A DNA stretch of 64,000 nucleotides from Pseudonocardia alni (GTDB lineage Bacteria; Actinomycetota; Actinomycetes; Mycobacteriales; Pseudonocardiaceae), in NCBI RefSeq assembly GCF_002813375.1, contig NZ_PHUJ01000003.1:5332001-5396000 (forward strand). The letters are read 5' to 3'. Shown in pieces: positions 24,446 through 32,510 of the stretch (positions within the stretch are counted from its first letter, which is position 1; each line of letters begins with the position of its first letter). The notes beneath the pieces are model-generated. The model was not told the DNA's origin, ran no database searches, and worked only from the letters and a program-made list of their open reading frames with translations. Made by a program: the position numbers and the translations under genes.

Positions 24446-25797
24446 GGCGGGCCGGGCAGCGGCGCGGGCCGGCCGTCGAACTCCAGCGGGAGCACGGGTT
24501 CGACGAGCCGGCCCATCGGCCCGTCGACGGCGTGCGTGGCGATGGTCGCCGTACCGGGCCGGGGCAGGTCCGCGACCTCCGCCGCGGTGAACATCCCGAG
24601 CCCCCGGACCCAGGTGCAGACCCCGGCGAGGGTGACCCGCACCCGCCACGAGCCGCCCTCGACGGCGCGCCGGCGCAGCGCCGCGAGCACCCCGGTGGCA
24701 CCGAGCCAGGCGGCGAGGTAGTCGTTGAGCAGATGCGTCGGCGGTAGCGACGGGGTGCCGTCCCGGCCCTCCTCGACCGCGAAGCCGGTCGCGGAGCAGG
24801 CCAGCTGGTCGAACCCGCCGCGCGCGGCCCACGGCCCGTCGGCGCCCCAGCAGTGCAGGTCCAGCGCGACGATCCCGGGCCGCAGCGCGGCCAGGTCGGC
24901 GGGGCCGAAGCCGCGGGCGGCGGTGCCCCGGTAGGCGTTGACGAACACGTCCGCCCCGCCCACCAGCTCCCGCATCCGCCCGGCCTGCGCCGCCTCGCGC
25001 AGGTCCAGCCAGGTGTTGCGCTTTCCGCCGCCGGTCAGCGCGACCATCGCGAGCGGGTCGGGCAGGTCCGGGCGGGACACGTGCAGGACGTCCGCGCCGA
25101 AGGTGCCGAGCAGCTTCGTGGCGACCGGCCCGGCGATCACGTGGGTGTCGTCGAGCACGCGCAGCCGGTCCGGGACCGGGGCGGGTGCGGCGTCGCCGAT
25201 CCGCTCGATCTCGACCACGGGGCGGCCGGCGAGATGCCTCCCGGCGGGGTGGGCCGCCCACTGCTCCCCGGTCCGGACGGCGGCGGCGACCCCGCCGGCG
25301 TCGCACACGGCGTCCTCCAGCTCGACCGCCCGCCACCGGGCGGCCTCCTCGGCGATGCGCCCGCCCAGCGGCGGGCAGTCCAGCACCCGGCACACCGCGT
25401 CGCGCTGGTGCGGGTAGGTGGTGATCAGGAAGATCCAGCCGTCGGCGGTCCGACGGAACCCGTTGTTCGCCAGCGCGGTCGGGTCCTCGGCCACGGACTG
25501 CACGTCCACGCCGCCGAGGGTCGTCAGGAACGGAGCCCGCAGCGTGTCGATCGCGTCGGACGCCCGGACGGTCACCTCGCGGGGCGCGCCGCCGGCGTCC
25601 TCGGCGAGGCCGCAGACCTGCAGCCCGAACGCCCCGGCAGCCGCGGACATGGCGTCGGCGAGCCGGTGCACCGACGGCGTGAGCGGGTCCGAGCCCGTCA
25701 CCCGCAGCGTCGAGCGCACCGGGCGAGCGTCCGGCAGCAGGGCCGCCGCCGTGTCGGCGGCGGAGGGGAACCGTGCGGGCGGGGTCGTCGTGGTCAT
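24412..25797 (-). CDS. Family III CoA transferase (CaiB/BaiF-like), apparently permuted
   Basis: About 461 residues. The nucleotide/CoA-binding start of the family (RVLDDTHVIAGP, GTFGADVLHVSRPD, GGGKRNTWLDLRE) appears only at residues about 213-270, not at the N-terminus. Residues about 115-190 (TADGWIFL, ARWRAVELEDAV, GGVAAAVRTGEQWAAHP) instead look like the region normally near the C-terminus. The order of the halves therefore seems swapped or rearranged. Family members move CoA between carboxylic acids; the substrate is unknown. It is divergent from an IclR regulator with a palindrome between them. ATG 25797 follows CAGGCT (minus strand) by 6 nt. Confidence 0.8.
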   Translation of the reverse strand: MTTTTPPARFPSAADTAAALLPDARPVRSTLRVTGSDPLTPSVHRLADAMSAAAGAFGLQVCGLAEDAGGAPREVTVRASDAIDTLRAPFLTTLGGVDVQSVAEDPTALANNGFRRTADGWIFLITTYPHQRDAVCRVLDCPPLGGRIAEEAARWRAVELEDAVCDAGGVAAAVRTGEQWAAHPAGRHLAGRPVVEIERIGDAAPAPVPDRLRVLDDTHVIAGPVATKLLGTFGADVLHVSRPDLPDPLAMVALTGGGKRNTWLDLREAAQAGRMRELVGGADVFVNAYRGTAARGFGPADLAALRPGIVALDLHCWGADGPWAARGGFDQLACSATGFAVEEGRDGTPSLPPTHLLNDYLAAWLGATGVLAALRRRAVEGGSWRVRVTLAGVCTWVRGLGMFTAAEVADLPRPGTATIATHAVDGPMGRLVEPVLPLEFDGRPAPLPGPPQLLGTAAATW

Positions 25798-25835
25798 GAC
25801 TCCAGCCTGCGACGGGACGACGGAACTCTCCACGT

Positions 25836-25853
25836 TCTCCGTATATCCGTAGA
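25836..25853. promoter_or_regulatory. Candidate IclR operator between the CoA transferase and IclR genes
   Basis: An 18-bp imperfect palindrome, TCTCCGTATATCCGTAGA, with 14 of 18 bases symmetric. It overlaps the IclR -10 hexamer TAGAGT (25850-25855) and lies 39 bp before the CoA transferase start, so one regulator could control both directions. Confidence 0.5.
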
Positions 25854-25862
25854 GTCGGTCGG

Positions 25863-26624
25863 GTGTCCGGACCTGTCGCCTCCGCCCGCGCGGTCGGCCG
25901 GGCCGACCGCATCCTGGAGCTGGTCGCGACCGCTGCGACACCCCCGTCGGTGACCGCGGTGGCCCGCGCACTCGACCTGCCGCTCAGCTCCACCGCGGAC
26001 CTGCTGCGCGAGCTGCGGGTCACCGGCTGGGTACGGCTGCGGGGGCGCGGACACGTCCTGGGCCACCGGCCGTACGTGCTGGGACTCCTCGCCGGGCTGG
26101 GCCCGCCGACCGCGCTCACGCACACCGACCTCGACGCGCTCAGCCGCGCCGCCCGGGCCCCCGTGGCGCTCGCCGTGCTGGTCGGCGGGCAGGTGCGCTA
26201 CGTCGACCACGCCGGTCCTCGGGCCCCCGACCGGCTGCAACGGGTGACCGACGACCACCGGCCCCGCCCGCCGCTGCGCACCGCGGCGGGACGGCTGCTG
26301 CTGGCCCTGGGCGATCCCGGGGAGTCCGCCCGCGCGCTGGCCGGGGTCGACGACCCGCCGGCGGTCGCGGCCTACCTCGCCGAGCGACCGGAGATCGTCC
26401 GTACCCGGCTGGCCCGCAGCGACGGGCTGGCGGACCCGGCGATCCGCGCCGTCGCCGTCCCGGTGGAGGAGGGCGGGGAGACGGTCGCGGCGGCGGTGCT
26501 CACCGGCACCCGGCGGGGCCGGGCCGACCGCAGCGTCACCCTGGACCGGGCCGCGGCCCGGCTGGTCGCCGCCCTCGCGGCCCAGAGTGCGGCCCGGGCT
26601 CCGGCGCCGCACTCACCGCCCTGA
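25863..26624 (+). CDS. IclR family transcriptional regulator
   Basis: 253 residues. N-terminal winged helix (ADRILELVATAATPPSVTAVARALDLPLS, then LLRELRVTGWVRL) and a C-terminal effector domain (VALAVLVGGQVRYVDH; PPLRTAAGRLLLALG; RSDGLADPAIRAVAVPV). IclR proteins usually control a neighbouring catabolic gene in response to its small-molecule substrate, here most simply the divergent CoA transferase. GTG 25863 follows TAGAGT by 7 nt. Confidence 0.88.
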   Translation: MSGPVASARAVGRADRILELVATAATPPSVTAVARALDLPLSSTADLLRELRVTGWVRLRGRGHVLGHRPYVLGLLAGLGPPTALTHTDLDALSRAARAPVALAVLVGGQVRYVDHAGPRAPDRLQRVTDDHRPRPPLRTAAGRLLLALGDPGESARALAGVDDPPAVAAYLAERPEIVRTRLARSDGLADPAIRAVAVPVEEGGETVAAAVLTGTRRGRADRSVTLDRAAARLVAALAAQSAARAPAPHSPP

Positions 26625-26628
26625 GTAC

Positions 26629-26689
26629 CCGTCCGCAGGCGCGGCGGACGCGGTGGTGCGCAAGGCCCGGTGGGGTCGCCTGCGGGCGG
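26629..26689. terminator. Bidirectional terminator-like inverted repeat
   Basis: Arms of 13 nt (26629-26641 and 26677-26689), 12 of 13 paired, fill the gap between the convergent IclR and response-regulator genes. Confidence 0.5.
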
Positions 26690-26691
26690 TG

Positions 26692-27336
26692 TCAGCCCGC
26701 CGACCGCAGCCAGGCGAGCACCGCCAGCACCCGACGGTGCCCGGAGACGTCCGCGGGCAGGTCGAGCTTGGTGAACACCGACCGGACGTGCTTGTTCACC
26801 GCTGCGTCGGATAACACCAGTTCTGCGGCGACCTCGGCGTTGGACCGGTCCTGCGCCATCAGATCCAGGACCTCGCGCTCGCGCGGGGACAGCCGCGCGA
26901 CCGGATCACGGCGTCGGCGCACCAGCCGGGCCACCACCTCGGGATCCAGCACCGTCCCGCCCGTGCCGACCCGTTCGACGGCGGCGACGAACCCGGCCAC
27001 GTCGGCCACCCGGTCCTTCAGCAGGTAGCCGACACCGGCACCGTCGCCGGTGTCGAGCAGCTCCTCCGCGGCGACCGGGGCGACCACCTGGGACAGCACC
27101 AGCACGGGCAGGCCGGGGTCGGCCCGGCGCAGCTCCACCGCGGCCCGCAGCCCGCTCTCCGGGCCCGCGGGCATCCGGACGTCGGTCAGGACCAGGTCGG
27201 GCCGGTCGGCCCGGACCGCCGCCAGCAGAGCCGGGGCGTCGCCGACCGCGCCGACGACGGTGTGGGAGAACCGCGTCAGCACCCCGACGATCCCGTCGCG
27301 CACCAGCACGGAGTCCTCGGCGACGGTCACCCGCAC
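26692..27336 (-). CDS. NarL/LuxR-type response regulator of a two-component system
   Basis: 214 residues. Receiver domain with the acidic pocket (AEDSV), phosphoacceptor Asp52 (LTDVRMP), the conserved switch Ser in LVLSQ and Lys in LLKDRV; C-terminal LuxR-type helix-turn-helix (LSPREREVLDLMAQDRSNAEVA, AVNKHVRSVFTKL). Its start overlaps the 3' end of the histidine kinase gene by 10 bp, so the two are co-translated. Likely target: the divergent ABC transporter operon. Confidence 0.93.
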   Translation of the reverse strand: MRVTVAEDSVLVRDGIVGVLTRFSHTVVGAVGDAPALLAAVRADRPDLVLTDVRMPAGPESGLRAAVELRRADPGLPVLVLSQVVAPVAAEELLDTGDGAGVGYLLKDRVADVAGFVAAVERVGTGGTVLDPEVVARLVRRRRDPVARLSPREREVLDLMAQDRSNAEVAAELVLSDAAVNKHVRSVFTKLDLPADVSGHRRVLAVLAWLRSAG

Positions 27337-28538
27337 GGCAGCTCCACCCGCAGCAGGGTCGGTCCGCCCATTGGGCTGGACAGTCGCAGCCGGCCGCCGG
27401 CGAGGGCGACCCGCTCGGCGAGCCCGGACAGACCGGTCCCGCCCGCCGGGTCGGCGCCGCCCCGGCCGTCGTCGCGGACCTCCAGGACGAGCTGGTCGGC
27501 GTGCCGGCCCCCGCCGATCGAGGCGGTGGTGGCACCGCTGTGGCGGGCGATGTTGGTGAGCGCCTCGGTGAGCACGAAGTACGCGGTCCCGGCGACGGCC
27601 GGGGGCAGCTCGGCGGGCAGGTGCAGGTCCACCTCGACCGGCACCGGGCAGCGCCGGGCCCGGTCCGCGACGGCCACGGCGAGCCCGTTGTCGGCCAGCG
27701 TCGCCGGGTCGAGCCCCCGGACCAGGTCACGCAGCTCGGTCAGCGCCAGCCCGAGCTCGTCGCGGGCCGTGTCGAGCCGTGCCGCGCAGGCCGAGCCGTC
27801 GACGGCGTCGAGGCGGGCCAGACCGAGGGTCACCCCGAGCGCGACGAGCCGTTGCTGGGCGCCGTCGTGCAGGTCCCGTTCGATCCGGGCCCGTTCGGTC
27901 GCGAACGCGCCCAGCAGCCGCCGGGTCGAGACGTCGGACAGGTCGGGGCCCAGCTCGGTGCCGCGCGGACCGAGGACGGTGCGGGTCAGGGTCGCCCGTG
28001 CCCCGGCCCACGCGGTGACCGTCCGCGGGGTCGCGGCGAGCAGCAGGACCCCGAGGGCGACAAGCGGCCAGGCGGTCGGGTCGTCGACGGGGGAGACGAA
28101 CAGCAGCACCGGCAGGACCAGGGAGAAGCCGAGGACGCCGGCGTCGAGCGCGGCCAGCGCGGTCGCGGCGAGCAGCGCGAACCCGATCTCGCGCCGGGTC
28201 AGCGGGGCCCGCCACCGGGCCGCCGACCACCACCGCCCGGCGGGGCGCGGCGGGGCCGGCAGCGGTGCGGTGTCGACCAGGCGCAACCGGGCCCGCTCCA
28301 GAACGGCGAGCGGCCGGCCCGCCAGGCCCACGGACACCACCAGGACGACGGCGGTGCCGGCGGCGACCCACGGTCCGCCGAGGACGAGCCCGGACGTCAC
28401 GACCGCGACGACGCCGACGAGCCCGGCCCCCAGCAGCGCACCGGTCAGGAGGAAGGCCAGCGAGCGCCACGGCCACGCCGTCGCGAGGAACCGCAGCGGC
28501 TGCTGGTCCACCGCCTGCCAGGCCGTCACGATCCGCAC
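27327..28538 (-). CDS. NarL-type sensor histidine kinase
   Basis: About 403 residues. Four or five hydrophobic segments in two groups (about 30-80 and 120-172) form a membrane sensor with little extracellular sequence. HisKA_3 dimerisation domain with the phosphoacceptor in RIERDLHDGAQQR (about His224), and a HATPase domain (ALTNIARHSGA; VRDDGRGG; GTGLSGLAERVALAGG). GTG 28538 follows TACGTT by 7 nt; a start 9 bp upstream is possible. Intramembrane-sensing kinases of this type often partner with an adjacent ABC exporter. Confidence 0.92.
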   Translation of the reverse strand: MRIVTAWQAVDQQPLRFLATAWPWRSLAFLLTGALLGAGLVGVVAVVTSGLVLGGPWVAAGTAVVLVVSVGLAGRPLAVLERARLRLVDTAPLPAPPRPAGRWWSAARWRAPLTRREIGFALLAATALAALDAGVLGFSLVLPVLLFVSPVDDPTAWPLVALGVLLLAATPRTVTAWAGARATLTRTVLGPRGTELGPDLSDVSTRRLLGAFATERARIERDLHDGAQQRLVALGVTLGLARLDAVDGSACAARLDTARDELGLALTELRDLVRGLDPATLADNGLAVAVADRARRCPVPVEVDLHLPAELPPAVAGTAYFVLTEALTNIARHSGATTASIGGGRHADQLVLEVRDDGRGGADPAGGTGLSGLAERVALAGGRLRLSSPMGGPTLLRVELPCG

Positions 28539-28590
28539 GCCGGGCAACGTAGCCGGACACCCGCTCCGGGCGCGGTAGCGCAGGCACTAC

Positions 28591-28609
28591 CCCGGAACTC
28601 CCGTCCGGG
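28591..28609. promoter_or_regulatory. Inverted repeat between the kinase and the ABC transporter genes
   Basis: CCCGGA-N7-TCCGGG in the 110-bp gap between the divergent kinase and ATPase genes. It is a plausible binding site for the response regulator, by position only. Confidence 0.35.
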
Positions 28610-28648
28610 TGACCGCGTGGGACCCGGCCCCGGCGGTCCACTCGGCAC

Positions 28649-29422
28649 ATGCCGACCACGACGATCGAGCTCCACGACCTGCACCACGTCCACCGCCCCC
28701 GCGGGGCGCCCCCGGTCCGCGCACTGGCCGGGGTCTCGCTGCGGCCCCGGCCCGGCACCGTGGCCGCCGTGATGGGCCCGTCGGGATCGGGCAAGTCGAC
28801 CCTGCTCCACTGCGCTGCCGGGCTGCTCGTCCCCACGTCGGGCCGCGTGCTGCTCGGCGGCACCGACCTGGCGGCGCTGTCCGAACGGCGACGCACGCTG
28901 GCCCGCCGGGAGCGCACCGCCGTCGTGTTCCAGACGTTCAACCTGGTCGCCGCGCTGACTGCGGCCCAGAACGTCGCCCTGCCCGCGCGGCTCGCCGGGC
29001 GCCGGGTCGAGCGCCGCGCCGTCGCCGCGGCCCTCGACGAGGTCGGGCTGGCCGACCGGGCCGGGCACCGTCCGGCCCAGCTGTCCGGCGGGCAGCAGCA
29101 GCGCGTCGCGATCGCGCGCGCCCTGTTCACCCGGCCCGCGGTGCTGTTCGCCGACGAGCCGACCGGCGCGCTCGACTCGGCCGCGTCCACCGGAGTGCTG
29201 GCGCTGCTCCGCCGCTGCGCCGTCGACGGCGGCGCGACGACGCTGATGGTCACCCACGACCCGGCGGCCGCGGCCTGGGCCGACGAGGTCGTGGTGCTGC
29301 GCGACGGGCGCCTCGCCGACCGGTTCCCGGTGCCCGGCCCACCCGGGGACCGTGCGGCCGCGGCCGCGGTCGCGCACCGGCTCACCGGGCCCGCCGGGCC
29401 GGCCGGGGACGGTGTCCGGTGA
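28649..29422 (+). CDS. ABC transporter ATP-binding protein (LolD/MacB type)
   Basis: 257 residues with a complete ABC domain: Walker A MGPSGSGKST (about residues 47-56), Q-loop VFQTFNLVAALTAAQNV, signature LSGGQQQR, Walker B AVLFADEPTGALD and the switch histidine in MVTHDPAAA. The LSGGQQQRVAIARAL-type signature and DEPTGALDS place it in the LolD/MacB/FtsE-like subfamily that pairs with FtsX-type permeases, here the next gene, whose GTG overlaps its stop. Confidence 0.94.
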   Translation: MPTTTIELHDLHHVHRPRGAPPVRALAGVSLRPRPGTVAAVMGPSGSGKSTLLHCAAGLLVPTSGRVLLGGTDLAALSERRRTLARRERTAVVFQTFNLVAALTAAQNVALPARLAGRRVERRAVAAALDEVGLADRAGHRPAQLSGGQQQRVAIARALFTRPAVLFADEPTGALDSAASTGVLALLRRCAVDGGATTLMVTHDPAAAAWADEVVVLRDGRLADRFPVPGPPGDRAAAAAVAHRLTGPAGPAGDGVR

Positions 29423-31800
29423 TCGCCGTCGCGAGCGTGCGCGGCCGGTGGCGGGAGCTCCTCGCCGCGGTCCTCGCCGTCGCCGTCGGGGTCGGGCTGC
29501 TGGGGGCGGTGCTGCTCGCCGCTGCCGCGTCCCGCCCCGCGGTGCAGGAACGCCTCGCGGTCACGTCCGCGCTGGTCGTCGCCCCGCCGGTCGCGACGTC
29601 GACGACCCCGCGCTCGCACGGGCGGATCCCCTGGAGCGTCCCGGCGGCCGACGCCCTCGCCGCCAGCCTCGCGGCGACGCCCGGCACGACCGCGGTGCCC
29701 GACCGCACGTTCCCCGCGGTCGCGTTGCCCGGCGGACGCCCGGTGGGCGACCCCGACGACCTGGAGGGCGGTCACGGTGTCGCGTCGCTCGCCCTCGGCG
29801 GCCACCGCGTCACGGCCGGCGAGCGTCCCCGCGGCCCGGCCGAGGCCCTCGTCCCGCGCACGCTCGGCGTCGGTCCGGGCGACCGGCTCGCGGTGCAGTT
29901 CGCCGACACCGTCCGCACGATGGTCGTCTCCGGCACCACCGACGGCCCCGGCCTGTGGGTGGACGACGCCGTGGCCGCCCGGCTCACCCCGGGCGTGCGG
30001 ACGATCGGCATCCTCGGTGCGGTCCCACCGACGCCGCCCGGCGCGACCGTCCTGACCGGCGACGACCGCGCTGCCGTCGAGCCGGTCCAGGACGCCCGGG
30101 TGCGGTGGCGCGGCGACCAGCTCCTCGGCGCGCTCGGGCTGCTCACCGTGGTCACGACCGTCGTCGTGGTCGGCGCCGCGCTGTCCACGGCCGTCGCGGG
30201 GCGCCGCCGTGAGCTGGGCCTGCTCCGTGCCGCCGGGGCGCTGCCCGGCCGGGTGCGCCGCCTCGTGCTCACCGAGTCCGCGCTGGTCGGGGTCCTCGGC
30301 GTGGCGGCGGGCACGGTGCTCGCGGTCGTCTCGGCCGCACCGCTGCACGCCGTGCTCGTCGCCGCCGACGCCGCACGGCCGGCTCCGGTACCCGCCGTCG
30401 CCGGGCCGCTCGCCGCCGCGGGCGCAGCCGGGGTGCTGCTCGCGGTCACCGGTGGTCTCGCCGCGGCGCGCCGGGCGGCCCGGGCGGCGCCGCTGGACGT
30501 CGTCCACGACACCGGTTCCGGACGCGGACCGGCGCGGGGCCGGCTCGTCGGCGGGCTGCTCGCGCTCGCCGCCGGGGCCCTGCTCGCGGTCCGGACCGCC
30601 GCGGTGACCGGCGACGGCCGTGTCGGGCTCGCCCTCGCGACCGGCGCTGCCTCGGTGGTCGCGGCCGCGCTGCTCGCGCCGGCGCTGGTGGGCGTGCTCG
30701 CGCGGGCCGGCACCGCTCGCCCGGGCGGCCGTGTCACCGTGGCGCTGGTCCGCGCCGAGCTCGGGACGAACCCGGAGCGGGCGGGCGCGGTCGTCGCGCC
30801 GGTGGTCGTCGCGGTCGGGTTCGCGGTGCTGCTCGGCGGGCTCGTCGCGACCTCCGCCGCCGCGTACCCGGCGCAGCGGACCGCACAGCTCGCCGGGCAG
30901 GTGACCGTGGAGCGCGACGGCACGCCCGGCCTGCCCGACGACGTCGCCCATGCCCTCGCCGTCCCCGGCGCCCGGATCCCGCTGCCGACCGTGCTCGTCG
31001 TCGGAGGACCTGCGGGACCGACCGCCGTCGACGCGGTCGGGACCGCCGACCCCGGCCTGGTGCGGCCGGGGGAGGTGGTCCTGTCCAGCCCGACGGCCGC
31101 CGCGCTCGGCCTCGCCGGGGGCGCGATTCTCGACGCCCGGTTCGCCGACGGCAGTGTCGTTCCGCTGCGGGTCGCGCGCATCCTGCCACCCGACGAGCAG
31201 CGCGGGGACCTCGTCGTCGACCGATCCCAGGTGCGCGCGCACGATCCGGCGGCCCTCACCCGCACGGCGTTCCTGCCGGTGGGCGCGGTGCCCGACCCGC
31301 CACCGGCCGGGGTCACCGTGCGGGACGCGGCGGCCCACGCGGCCGCCGGGTACGCCGTCGACGCCCGGCTGACCGGCCTGCTGGCGACGCTGCTGGTCGC
31401 GGTGTCGGCGGGCCACGGCGCGCTGGCCGTGGCGGCGGGCGTCGTGGCCGCCACCGGGACCCGGCGGGCCGACCTGGCCGTCCTCGTCGCGGCCGGGGCG
31501 ACCCGGGCCCGGATCGTCGCGACCGTCGCCGTCGAGACCGGCACGGCCGCGACGCTCGGGATCGTGCTCGGCCTGGCGGTGGCCGTGCCGCCCCTGGCCG
31601 CCCTCGCCTCAGGGCTGTCAACGGCCACCGGCACCGCGGTGGCCCCGGTGCCCGACGCCGGCGTGACCGCCCTCGCCGCCGGAACGTGCCTGCTCGTCGC
31701 CGTCCTCGCCGGTGCGGTGACCGCGGCGCGCACGGTCCGATCGTCATCATCAGTACCTGAGCGCCGTCGCCGGTCCGGCGGAGCAGCGCACAGGTACTGA
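29419..31800 (+). CDS. FtsX-like ABC transporter permease
   Basis: 793 residues with two FtsX-type permease modules. An N-terminal membrane helix (about 14-35) is followed by an extracytoplasmic domain (about 40-235), a helix bundle (about 235-360), a middle pair, a second extracytoplasmic region (about 490-650) and a C-terminal helix bundle (about 655-780). The repeat VAGRRRELGLLRAAGALPGRVRRLV / TGTRRADLAVLVAAGATRARIVATV marks the two FtsX cytoplasmic loops. Such transporters usually act mechanically on lipoproteins, cell wall hydrolases or antimicrobial peptides rather than pumping small solutes. GTG start overlaps the ATPase stop. Confidence 0.9.
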   Translation: MIAVASVRGRWRELLAAVLAVAVGVGLLGAVLLAAAASRPAVQERLAVTSALVVAPPVATSTTPRSHGRIPWSVPAADALAASLAATPGTTAVPDRTFPAVALPGGRPVGDPDDLEGGHGVASLALGGHRVTAGERPRGPAEALVPRTLGVGPGDRLAVQFADTVRTMVVSGTTDGPGLWVDDAVAARLTPGVRTIGILGAVPPTPPGATVLTGDDRAAVEPVQDARVRWRGDQLLGALGLLTVVTTVVVVGAALSTAVAGRRRELGLLRAAGALPGRVRRLVLTESALVGVLGVAAGTVLAVVSAAPLHAVLVAADAARPAPVPAVAGPLAAAGAAGVLLAVTGGLAAARRAARAAPLDVVHDTGSGRGPARGRLVGGLLALAAGALLAVRTAAVTGDGRVGLALATGAASVVAAALLAPALVGVLARAGTARPGGRVTVALVRAELGTNPERAGAVVAPVVVAVGFAVLLGGLVATSAAAYPAQRTAQLAGQVTVERDGTPGLPDDVAHALAVPGARIPLPTVLVVGGPAGPTAVDAVGTADPGLVRPGEVVLSSPTAAALGLAGGAILDARFADGSVVPLRVARILPPDEQRGDLVVDRSQVRAHDPAALTRTAFLPVGAVPDPPPAGVTVRDAAAHAAAGYAVDARLTGLLATLLVAVSAGHGALAVAAGVVAATGTRRADLAVLVAAGATRARIVATVAVETGTAATLGIVLGLAVAVPPLAALASGLSTATGTAVAPVPDAGVTALAAGTCLLVAVLAGAVTAARTVRSSSSVPERRRRSGGAAHRY

Positions 31801-31804
31801 TGAT
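31746..31804. terminator. Long inverted repeat spanning the permease stop codon, probable terminator
   Basis: 14-bp perfect arms (ATCATCAGTACCTG at 31746-31759; complement at 31791-31804) enclose 31 nt that contain an inner 6-bp hairpin (CGCCGG-T-CCGGCG). The permease TGA (31798-31800) lies in the right arm. The arms are AT-richer than the surroundings. It separates the ABC operon from the hisH promoter at 31850. Confidence 0.55.
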
Positions 31805-31861
31805 CACGGCGCCGCCCCCGGGCCGCGGGGGGCCGCGCGAGGCGGCGACTACGCTGGTCGC

Positions 31862-32497
31862 GTGGCACGCATCGTCGTCCTCGACTACGGCTCCGGGAAC
31901 CTGCGCTCCGCCGAGCGCGCCCTCGAACGCGTCGGCGCGGACGTCACCGTGACGTCCGACTTCGACGCGGCGACCGAGGCCGACGGTCTCGTCGTCCCCG
32001 GGGTGGGCGCCTTCGCGGCGTGCATGCAGGGCCTGCACGCCGTCCGTGGCCCGCAGATCATCGGGCGTCGGCTCGCCGGCGGCCGCCCGGTCCTCGGGAT
32101 CTGCGTCGGCATGCAGGTCATGTTCGAGCGTGGCGTCGAGTTCGACGAGGACACCGAGGGCTGCGGCGAGTGGCCCGGCACGGTCGAGCGGATCCAGGCC
32201 GACGTGCTGCCGCACATGGGCTGGAACACCGTCCGCATGCCGGAGGAGTCCACCCTGTTCGCGGGGATGGACGCCGACACCCGCTTCTACTTCGTGCACT
32301 CGTTCGGCGTCCGGCGCTGGACCCTGGAGCCCTCGCACGCGATCGCCCCGCCGAAGGTCACCTGGACCCACCACGGCGAGGACGTCGTCGCCGCGGTGGA
32401 GAACGGGCCGCTGTCGGCGACCCAGTTCCACCCGGAGAAGTCCGGCGACGCCGGCGCCGCGGTCCTGGAGAACTGGCTGCGGTCGGTCACGGGCTGA
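31862..32497 (+). CDS. hisH: Imidazole glycerol phosphate synthase glutaminase subunit (HisH)
   Basis: Class I glutamine amidotransferase of 211 residues supplying ammonia to HisF. Catalytic triad visible: nucleophile Cys in LGICVGMQVMFE, and His-x-Glu in FHPEKSG. The oxyanion-strand VPGVGAFAACM and YFVHSF are also typical. GTG 31862 follows TACGCT (31850-31855) by 6 nt, so it has its own leaderless promoter, consistent with being separated from hisDCB by 8.5 kb. Confidence 0.96.
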   Translation: MARIVVLDYGSGNLRSAERALERVGADVTVTSDFDAATEADGLVVPGVGAFAACMQGLHAVRGPQIIGRRLAGGRPVLGICVGMQVMFERGVEFDEDTEGCGEWPGTVERIQADVLPHMGWNTVRMPEESTLFAGMDADTRFYFVHSFGVRRWTLEPSHAIAPPKVTWTHHGEDVVAAVENGPLSATQFHPEKSGDAGAAVLENWLRSVTG

Positions 32498-32510
32498 ACG
32501 GGCCGCCGGG

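Noticed and set aside
27727..31416. A 1229-codon open frame on the minus strand, opposite the ABC transporter genes
   Set aside because: It is antisense to well-recognised ATPase and permease genes, its product is low-complexity Arg/Gly/Asp-rich sequence, and such long shadow frames are expected at this GC content.
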